A stretch of 19,718 bases of DNA from Marivivens sp. (GTDB lineage: Bacteria; Pseudomonadota; Alphaproteobacteria; Rhodobacterales; Rhodobacteraceae), in contig JAHEBR010000018.1 in NCBI GenBank assembly GCA_024642185.1, forward strand, positions 1 through 19,718, given 5' to 3'. Each line of letters starts with the position of its first letter. Position 1 is the stretch's first letter. The notes beneath the pieces are model-generated. The model saw nothing but the letters and a program-made list of their open reading frames with translations, was not told where the DNA came from and did not search any database. The position numbers were made by a program, and so were the translations under genes. Below are positions 14,299 to 19,718 of this stretch, piece by piece.

Positions 14299-15656
14299 GC
14301 GCCGCCTCCTTCGCGTTCCGTCAATCTGAAATCTCCACCGTGGGCGGCCGCGACCTCGCGAACAATGGTCAGACCAAGACCGGACCCAATCACATCGGCA
14401 ACATTCTCGCCCCGCCTGAACCTGCCGGTCAGCGCAGCACTCTTGGCGCCCGAAAGGCCGCGTCCACGGTCGCAAACGCCTAGACGGGCCTGATCGCTTT
14501 CAACCTCGAGTGACACAGAAATCAAACCTTCAAGTGCCGAGTATTTGACTGCATTGTCGAGCAGGTTTCGGATCGCACTCTCCAGCAGCAGGCGGTCCGC
14601 CGTCATCGTGACCGGCACATCGGGCAGATGAAGCTCGAAACCGATTTCGCGCAGCTCGGCGGCCGGACCGAAAACCGCAACCATATCGCGCGTCAGCGCG
14701 GCGAGGTCGATCTCTTCGTCGGTGCGCTGGTCGGTGCGATAGACCACAGCGGCATGATCCAGTAGCTGCCCGACAGAACGCGCGGAATCGTCGACCGACC
14801 GGATCATTCCGCGGATCGCAGCCCGTGCCGCTTCGTCCTGCGATTGGCGCAGCGCGATTTCGGCTTGTGCCCTCAGCGTGGCAAGGGGTGTACGAATGTG
14901 ATGCGCCGCTTCCGTGATAAAAGTTTCGGTACGGATCAGCGCGCCCGAAAGACGGGCGATGAATTGATTGAGCGCAGCCATAAGAGGCGCAAGCTCGGAT
15001 GGCACCGGCCGCTCAACAGGGCGCAGATCCTGCGGGCCCCTCCGGCCCACCGCTTCGGCAAGGTTATTGACCGGCTGAAGCACCGAACGCGCCGTCAGAA
15101 GCGACAAGAGAGCGGCGATAGCAAAGAACCCAAGGCCCAGTGTCGCCGCCCTGTTCGCCATTTGGGCTACGATTGCATCCTGCGCCGAGCGGGTTTGCGC
15201 CACGATCACCTCGACCCTCACGGGCCTGCTGCCGACAATGACAGACCGTTCTACGGCGGCGATGCGAACGGTGTCGGACTGATATTCGCGCGTGTAGAAA
15301 AGGGGCGAGAGGCCCCCCAGCGGCTGATCCGCCAAAGGCAAATCCTCATAGCCCGTGACCGTCGCCCCATCGACGAGGATTCGATAGAAGACCCGGTCCT
15401 CGCCGGTCGCCCCAAGCATTGAAAAGGCCGTATAGGGAATATCAATCGCCACTCCGTCCACGCCACCGCGCAGCTCTTCGGCAATGGCAATGGTGGCAGA
15501 GCCGAGAATGGCGTCTTGTGTCGTTTCGACCGCGGCCCCCGCAACTGTCCGAACCGAAAGATAGAGCACCCAGGACAGTACTGCGACCAGCACCAAGAGC
15601 TGTAGGATCAGCCGCTGGCGAATCGATCCGGGCGCGGTGAAGGGCGTCCGTATCAT
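14268..15656 (-). CDS. tctE: Sensor histidine kinase TctE
   Basis: A 462-aa inner-membrane kinase. TM1 is about residues 15-38, a periplasmic sensor region about 40-168 (the TctE-type N-terminal domain), and TM2 about 171-189, followed by HAMP-like sequence. The dimerisation/phosphoacceptor helix is EAAHHIRTPLATL, with His252 as the phosphorylated residue by alignment; the next position is His instead of Glu or Gln. The ATPase domain has the N-box RNLLDNAVKYS (363-373), G1 CDRGRGLS (395-402) and G2 GSGLGLTIV (424-432). The start ATG 15656 overlaps the tctD stop in ATGA. Known TctDE and BctDE systems control tripartite tricarboxylate transporters, matching the divergent tctCBA here. Confidence 0.9.
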   Translation of the reverse strand: MIRTPFTAPGSIRQRLILQLLVLVAVLSWVLYLSVRTVAGAAVETTQDAILGSATIAIAEELRGGVDGVAIDIPYTAFSMLGATGEDRVFYRILVDGATVTGYEDLPLADQPLGGLSPLFYTREYQSDTVRIAAVERSVIVGSRPVRVEVIVAQTRSAQDAIVAQMANRAATLGLGFFAIAALLSLLTARSVLQPVNNLAEAVGRRGPQDLRPVERPVPSELAPLMAALNQFIARLSGALIRTETFITEAAHHIRTPLATLRAQAEIALRQSQDEAARAAIRGMIRSVDDSARSVGQLLDHAAVVYRTDQRTDEEIDLAALTRDMVAVFGPAAELREIGFELHLPDVPVTMTADRLLLESAIRNLLDNAVKYSALEGLISVSLEVESDQARLGVCDRGRGLSGAKSAALTGRFRRGENVADVIGSGLGLTIVREVAAAHGGDFRLTEREGGGACANLSLPLA

Positions 15657-16318
15657 GGGGAAGTCAGCCTGTAGCCGACACCACGGATGGTCTCGATCCG
15701 CGCCCTGCTTCCCTCGAGTTTTTTCCTTAAACGTCCGACATAGACCTCGATCGCATTGTCGCTCACGGCTTCGGCGGCTGAGAACAGCCGGTCGCACAGC
15801 TGACCTTTGGAAAAGATGCGATCCGGCCCGGCGAGCAGGATCTCGAAAAGCCGCAGTTCACGGTTGCGCAATTCACGCGCCTCTCCGGCTATCGTAATCG
15901 TTGCAGCAAGAGGATCGAACGTCAGATCGGCGTAGGAACGAAGCGGCTGGGCCGCGCCCATCCTGCGGCGCAGAACTGCCCGCACCCGCGCCTCTAACTC
16001 CGCGAAATCAAAGGGTTTTGTGATATAGTCGTCAGCCCCTGTGTCCAAGAGCGCAACCCTGTCGGATACGGCCGAACGGGCCGTCATCACGATCACCGGC
16101 GTGTCGCGTTTTGCGCGCCGATGCCCGGCCAGGAAATCGCGGCCGTCGCCATCGGGCAGCATGATATCGAGAAGGATGAGATCATAGCTCGCCGTGGCCA
16201 GATGATCCTCGGCATCGGCCAAGGAGGCGGCCCAATCAACGCCATGCCCGTCGAGCGACAGGCGCGTCTGAACCGACCGGGCCAGATCGGGATTGTCCTC
16301 GACCAGCAGAAACCGCAC
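15653..16318 (-). CDS. tctD: OmpR-family response regulator TctD
   Basis: 221 aa. The receiver domain has the acidic pair Glu7/Asp8, phosphoacceptor Asp51 in LLDIMLPDGDG, Thr79 and Lys101 in TKPFDF. The C-terminal winged-helix DNA-binding domain includes ELRNRELRLFEILL, DNAIEVYVGRLRKKL and IRGVGYRL. The start is GTG 16318, preceded by AAGGAGG (16329-16323); the open frame upstream is not used. This is the first gene of the tctD-tctE-binding protein operon. It should be phosphorylated by TctE and act on the divergent region 16319-16448, where an 11-bp direct repeat fits the spacing preferred by this family. Confidence 0.92.
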   Translation of the reverse strand: MRFLLVEDNPDLARSVQTRLSLDGHGVDWAASLADAEDHLATASYDLILLDIMLPDGDGRDFLAGHRRAKRDTPVIVMTARSAVSDRVALLDTGADDYITKPFDFAELEARVRAVLRRRMGAAQPLRSYADLTFDPLAATITIAGEARELRNRELRLFEILLAGPDRIFSKGQLCDRLFSAAEAVSDNAIEVYVGRLRKKLEGSRARIETIRGVGYRLTSP

Positions 16319-16346
16319 GCCCCCTCCTTCTCGATTTTTCGCGTCA

Positions 16347-16368
16347 TGACAGGTTCGTGTCAGGTTGT
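16347..16368 (+). promoter_or_regulatory. Candidate TctD operator: 11-bp tandem direct repeat
   Basis: TGACAGGTTCG (16347-16357) is followed directly by TGTCAGGTTGT (16358-16368), with 8 of 11 bases identical. OmpR/PhoB-family dimers bind head-to-tail repeats with about one helical turn spacing. The site lies in the 130-bp region between tctD and tctC, 29 bases upstream of tctD and 80 bases upstream of tctC. It partly overlaps the palindrome GTCATGAC (16343-16350). Confidence 0.45.
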
Positions 16369-16448
16369 CCGCGAACACTCCTGCTTGCAAGGGGTGGGTC
16401 GGCCGCGTGTCGGGCCTGCCTCCGCATATGACAAACAGGGAGATTTAC

Positions 16449-17411
16449 ATGAACAAGACCCTCAAGGTGCTTTTGACCAGCGCCGCCCTTACCTTCTCGG
16501 CCGGTACGGCCTTCGCCACCGAATGTATCGCCCCCGCCAATCCCGGCGGCGGCTGGGATTTCACCTGCCGCCAGATCGGCAAGATCCTCTTTGACCTCGG
16601 CCTCGTCGCCGATCCGGTTCAGGTCACCAACATGGCAGGCGCCGGCGGCGGCCTCGCCTATTCCTATGTGGTCACCGAGCGCAACACCGACGAAGACCTG
16701 ATCGTCGCGGCCTCTTCGGCCACCACCACCCGCCTTGCCCAGAACGCCTTTGGCGGCATGACCGCCGATCAGGTGCGCTTCGTGGGCGCCATCGGCGCTG
16801 ATCCGGGCGTGATCGTCGTGGCCGCCGACAGCCCGTTCCAGACGCTGACCGACCTTGTCGAGGCGATCAAGGCCGATCCGGGTTCGGTCGCTTTCGCCGG
16901 TGGTTCGGCCGCTGGCGGCTTTGACCACATGAAGCCGCTTCAGGTTCTCAAGGCCGCAGGCTTTACCGACATCACCAGCGTGAAATACATCGGCGTCGAT
17001 GGTGGCGCGGATGCGATCACCCAGACCATCGGTGGCTTCACCCAGGCGATGACCGGCGACATGTCGGAAATCGTAGGCTTCATTAATTCCGGCGAAGTGC
17101 GCGCCCTTGCGGTCCTGACCGAAGAGCGTGTGCCGGGGTTCGACAATATCCCGACCGCGATCGAGCAGGGCTATGACGTCGTCGCCGTCAACTGGCGCGG
17201 CCTCTATGTACCCAAGGGCATCTCGGACGAGGCCTTCAACGCCTGGGGCGAAAAGCTTGCCGCCGTGGCCGCCTCGGCCGAATGGCAGGAAGCCATGACC
17301 GCCAACGGCCTTGCGCCCTTCACCAAGGTGGGTGGCGATTTCCAGAGCTGGATCGACGGCGTTGTGGCCGACACGGTTGAGCTCAGCAAAGAGATCGGCG
17401 TCATCCAATGA
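16449..17411 (+). CDS. tctC: Tripartite tricarboxylate transporter substrate-binding protein TctC
   Basis: A 320-aa periplasmic binding protein of the TctC/BctC (Bug) family. The signal peptide MNKTLKVLLTSAALTFSAGT then AFA is followed by ECIAPANPGGGWDFTCRQIGK, the family's beta-strand and ligand-binding loop (APANPGGGWD, residues about 27-36). Further family segments are NMAGAGGGLAYSYV, FAGGSAAGGFDHM and NWRGLYVPKGISDEAF. It delivers a carboxylic acid to the TctAB membrane complex; the ligand is not predictable. ATG 16449 has GGGAG six bases upstream. The stop overlaps the tctB start by 4 bp (ATGA). Expression is probably controlled by the divergent tctDE genes. Confidence 0.95.
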   Translation: MNKTLKVLLTSAALTFSAGTAFATECIAPANPGGGWDFTCRQIGKILFDLGLVADPVQVTNMAGAGGGLAYSYVVTERNTDEDLIVAASSATTTRLAQNAFGGMTADQVRFVGAIGADPGVIVVAADSPFQTLTDLVEAIKADPGSVAFAGGSAAGGFDHMKPLQVLKAAGFTDITSVKYIGVDGGADAITQTIGGFTQAMTGDMSEIVGFINSGEVRALAVLTEERVPGFDNIPTAIEQGYDVVAVNWRGLYVPKGISDEAFNAWGEKLAAVAASAEWQEAMTANGLAPFTKVGGDFQSWIDGVVADTVELSKEIGVIQ

Positions 17412-17851
17412 TCCGGTCTGACCGCATCCTCGGTGTGGTTGTGGTCATTGTGGCGCTCGTGTTCATCACGAGCGCCTACAACCTGCCGCAAGGAAACCTG
17501 TTCGACAAACTTGGGCCCAAGGCTTTCCCGATCATCGTCGCCATCGGCATGATCGTCAGCGCGGCCGGATTGATCCTGCGCCCCGATCCCGAGGCCGACT
17601 GGCCCGAAATGCCAAGCCTTCTGTCCATCGGTTTCGCCACGGTGGTTCTCGTGGGCTATGCCTATTCTCTCAAGCCGCTCGGCTTTCTGGCCCCGACCGC
17701 AATCGCCGCTGCGATCTTGAGCTATCAGATTTCGCCGCGTCCGATCCCCGCCGTTCTGACCGGCATCGGGCTTTCGGTGGGCCTCTTCGTGATTTTCAAA
17801 TACGCGCTGGGGCTTGGCCTCTTCGCTCTGCCGCGCAGCCTGATGGGCTAG
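17408..17851 (+). CDS. tctB: Tripartite tricarboxylate transporter small membrane subunit TctB
   Basis: A 147-aa small permease subunit of the tripartite tricarboxylate transporter. Hydrophobic helices are visible at about residues 7-24, 39-57, 72-106 (two segments) and 114-140, giving the usual four to five membrane spans. The segment NLFDKLGPKAFP between the first two helices is typical of TctB. It is translationally coupled to tctC (ATGA) and followed by tctA after 10 bases, as in other tctCBA operons. Sequence conservation in this family is low, so gene order carries much of the identification. Confidence 0.9.
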   Translation: MIRSDRILGVVVVIVALVFITSAYNLPQGNLFDKLGPKAFPIIVAIGMIVSAAGLILRPDPEADWPEMPSLLSIGFATVVLVGYAYSLKPLGFLAPTAIAAAILSYQISPRPIPAVLTGIGLSVGLFVIFKYALGLGLFALPRSLMG

Positions 17852-17861
17852 GAGCCTGACC

Positions 17862-19367
17862 ATGGACATACTTTCCAACCTCGCGCTCGGCTTCGAGGTC
17901 GCGCTGTCGCCCATGACGCTCTTTCTGGCTGTCGTCGGCTGCTTTCTCGGGACGATCATCGGCGCGCTTCCGGGGCTTGGGCCCTCGAATGGCGTGGCGA
18001 TCCTCATTCCGATCACCTTCACCATGGGCCTTGATGCCACCGCCGCGCTCGTGCTGCTGACATCGGTCTATTACGGGGCGATGTATGGGGGGCGGATCTC
18101 GTCGATCCTTCTCAACATCCCCGGCGACGAGCCTGCGATGATGACCACGCTCGACGGCTATCCAATGGCCCGCAATGGCCGCGCGGGCGATGCGCTTGTG
18201 ATCTCGGGTGTTGCCTCTTTCGTGGGCGCCCTTCTCGCGACCATAGCGCTTGCCCTTGTCGCGCCGTATCTCGCCCGCATTGCCTATAAATTCGGCCCCG
18301 CCGAATATTTCGCCCTCTATGCCCTCGCCTTCGCAACCCTCGGCGGCATGGCCTCCAATAATCAGGCGAAATCGGCGCTCGCGTCGTTCATCGGCCTAGG
18401 CATCGCGCTCATTGGCATCGACAACAACTCGGGCTTTACCCGCTTCACCGGCGGCAACCTGCATCTTGCGGACGGGATTGATTTCCTTGTCGCTATCGTC
18501 GGCCTTTTCGCGGTGTCGGAGGTGTTCTTCTTCATCGAGAGCCACGGCAAAGGCAGCGCGGTCGGCGTCGCTCTTGGCAAGGTCACGGTGCCGTGGCGCG
18601 AGATCTGGTCGACCCGCTGGACGATGCTGCGCTCGTCCGCTGTGGGCTTTGTTGCGGGCGTCCTGCCGGGCGCGGGCGCCTCGCTCGGCTCTTTCATGAC
18701 CTACATGATGGAGAAATCCATCGCCGGCAAAAATGGCGGCTTTGGAACCGGTGTCGCCAAGGGCGTGGCCGCCCCCGAGGCGGGCAACAACGCCGCAGCC
18801 GGCGGCGCGCTCGTGCCGATGCTGACGCTGGGCGTTCCCGGTTCGGGCACCACGGCCGTTCTTCTGGCGGTCCTCATGACGCTCAACATCACCCCCGGCC
18901 CGACCCTTTTCGCCGACCGGCCCGAGGTCGTCTGGGGCCTGATCGCAGCGCTTCTGATCGCCAACTTCGTGCTTCTGGCGATGAACGTGCCGATGGTGAA
19001 GGTCTTTGTCCGTATCCTTCAGGTGCCGCCTGCGATCCTTTTGCCCGGTGTGACGATGATCTCTTTCGTCGGCATCTATTCCCTCTCGGGCAGCTACTTC
19101 GACCTCTTGCTCATGGTCGGGTTCGGCGTCATGGGTTATCTCTTCCGCAAGATGGATATCCCGACCGTGCCGGTGATCCTAGGGATCCTTCTGGGCTATC
19201 AGATGGAGAACAACCTGCGCCACGCGATGACCCTTTCGGGCGGTGAGTGGACCTATCTCCTCTCCTCGCCCATCTCGATCGGCCTGTGGATTGCCGCCGC
19301 GCTGGGGTTCATCGCGCCGATGTTCTTGCGCCGCTATCTGCGCAAGCCGCAGATGGTGACCGACTGA
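17862..19367 (+). CDS. tctA: Tripartite tricarboxylate transporter large permease TctA
   Basis: A 501-aa permease with about 11-12 membrane segments. The two internally repeated family motifs are present: GALPGLGPSNGVA (residues 34-46) and GVLPGAGASLGS (about 266-277). Other family strings are YYGAMYGGRISSILLNIPGDEPA (about 69-91), AAPEAGNNAAAGGALVPMLTLGVPGS (about 304-329) and LGYQMENNLRHAM near the end. It forms the translocation channel for sodium- or proton-coupled uptake of a carboxylate delivered by TctC. AGGAG precedes ATG 17862 by eight bases. The next gene starts two bases after the stop codon. Confidence 0.96.
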   Translation: MDILSNLALGFEVALSPMTLFLAVVGCFLGTIIGALPGLGPSNGVAILIPITFTMGLDATAALVLLTSVYYGAMYGGRISSILLNIPGDEPAMMTTLDGYPMARNGRAGDALVISGVASFVGALLATIALALVAPYLARIAYKFGPAEYFALYALAFATLGGMASNNQAKSALASFIGLGIALIGIDNNSGFTRFTGGNLHLADGIDFLVAIVGLFAVSEVFFFIESHGKGSAVGVALGKVTVPWREIWSTRWTMLRSSAVGFVAGVLPGAGASLGSFMTYMMEKSIAGKNGGFGTGVAKGVAAPEAGNNAAAGGALVPMLTLGVPGSGTTAVLLAVLMTLNITPGPTLFADRPEVVWGLIAALLIANFVLLAMNVPMVKVFVRILQVPPAILLPGVTMISFVGIYSLSGSYFDLLLMVGFGVMGYLFRKMDIPTVPVILGILLGYQMENNLRHAMTLSGGEWTYLLSSPISIGLWIAAALGFIAPMFLRRYLRKPQMVTD

Positions 19368-19368
19368 C

Positions 19369-19718
19369 ATGACCCGCATCCTCATCCCCTCGGGCGCCTT
19401 GGGCCTCGGCTATGATGCCGGGGCCTTGGCCCGGGGGATCGCCGCCAAACCCGATCTGATCGCGATTGACGGAGGGTCCACCGACAGCGGGCCCTCTTAC
19501 CTTGGGCGCGGGGTCTCGAAATATTCCCGCGCCGGGACCAAGGCCGAATGGAAGGGCCTGATCGCGGCGCGCGCCGAGGCGGGCTGCCCATTGGTGATCG
19601 GCACGGCCGGAACCTGCGGGACCGACAGCACGGTGGAATGGCTCTACGAGATCACGGTCGAGGCGCTGGCCGAGCTTGGGCTATCAGCCAAGATCGCGGT
19701 TCTGAAGTCGGAACAGCC
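19369..19718 (+). CDS. AtuA-like (DUF1446) protein, N-terminal part (runs off the right edge)
   Basis: ATG 19369 opens a frame that stays open to the window end (116 codons). It begins TRILIPSGALGLGYDAGALA. Further strings are LIAIDGGSTDSGPSYLG, GVSKYSR, and PLVIGTAGTCGTDSTVEWL. These glycine/serine/threonine-rich motifs are the N-terminus of the acyclic terpene utilisation AtuA/DUF1446 family as I know it. AtuA is required for citronellol/geraniol breakdown in Pseudomonas; in other genomes family members sit beside tripartite tricarboxylate transporters, and their reaction is not established. It starts one base after the tctA stop, so it belongs to the tctCBA operon. No strong ribosome-binding site is visible (GACCGACTG), consistent with coupling. 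Confidence 0.8.
   Translation, partial: MTRILIPSGALGLGYDAGALARGIAAKPDLIAIDGGSTDSGPSYLGRGVSKYSRAGTKAEWKGLIAARAEAGCPLVIGTAGTCGTDSTVEWLYEITVEALAELGLSAKIAVLKSEQ

Noticed and set aside
14299..14475. N-terminal extension of the binding protein into tctE
   Set aside because: The extension is Arg/Cys-rich shadow sequence of tctE and would bury the signal peptide; TTG 14298 has an ideal ribosome-binding site.
16381..16448. A sigma-70 promoter for tctC (TTGCAA near 16384)
   Set aside because: The spacer leads to TGTCGG, which does not resemble a -10; an activator-dependent promoter may be present but cannot be placed by eye.

Overview
The window looks like a chromosomal segment of an alphaproteobacterium of the Rhodobacterales (Rhodobacteraceae/roseobacter type). 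The evidence is the high G+C content, an RpoHI-type heat-shock sigma factor next to rluD, the helicase/S4/ferredoxin/CarD block, a DUF6476 protein and a TctDE-regulated tripartite tricarboxylate transporter. It is densely coded: no gap between genes exceeds about 255 bases, and many genes overlap by 4 bp or share start or stop regions. I saw no tRNA, rRNA, CRISPR array, insertion sequence or prophage.

Layout. (1) 1-1510: the first codons of xseA (-) diverge from purD (+). purD is followed by a repeat element and a strong bidirectional terminator. (2) 1512-6785, all minus: Suv3-like RNA helicase -> S4 RNA-binding protein (GTGA overlap) -> 7Fe ferredoxin fdxA -> CPBP membrane protease -> carD. 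carD has its own probable promoter and a structured leader. (3) 7039-10156, plus: an SCP2 sterol-carrier-like protein is translationally coupled (ATGA) to an alpha/beta hydrolase of the lysophospholipase class, followed by an M3 oligoendopeptidase (pepF). (4) 10161-12976, minus: rluD -> rpoH -> DUF4389 membrane protein -> YbiI-like C4 zinc-finger protein. A second copy of the purD-linked repeat sits between rluD and rpoH. (5) 12977-13273, plus: a DUF6476 membrane protein whose start codon abuts that of rluD (CATATG) and whose stop overlaps the next gene's stop (CTAG).

(6) 13270-19718: a complete transport and signalling module. On the minus strand tctD (response regulator) -> tctE (sensor kinase) -> an iron/PgtC-type periplasmic binding protein form one tightly overlapping operon. 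Divergently, tctC-tctB-tctA encode a tripartite tricarboxylate transporter, followed by the start of an AtuA-like (DUF1446) gene that runs off the window. The 130-bp divergent region carries an 11-bp tandem direct repeat, the spacing expected for an OmpR-family regulator such as TctD. The likely logic is that a periplasmic ligand is sensed by TctE, possibly with help from the operon-encoded binding protein; TctD then activates tctCBA, and the downstream AtuA-like protein belongs to catabolism of the imported acid. The substrate cannot be read from the sequence.

Most genes are conserved housekeeping or stress genes. The most original observations are the two-copy repeat with a covarying hairpin, the zero-gap gene packing around DUF6476, the carD leader structure, and the extra binding protein in the tctDE operon.
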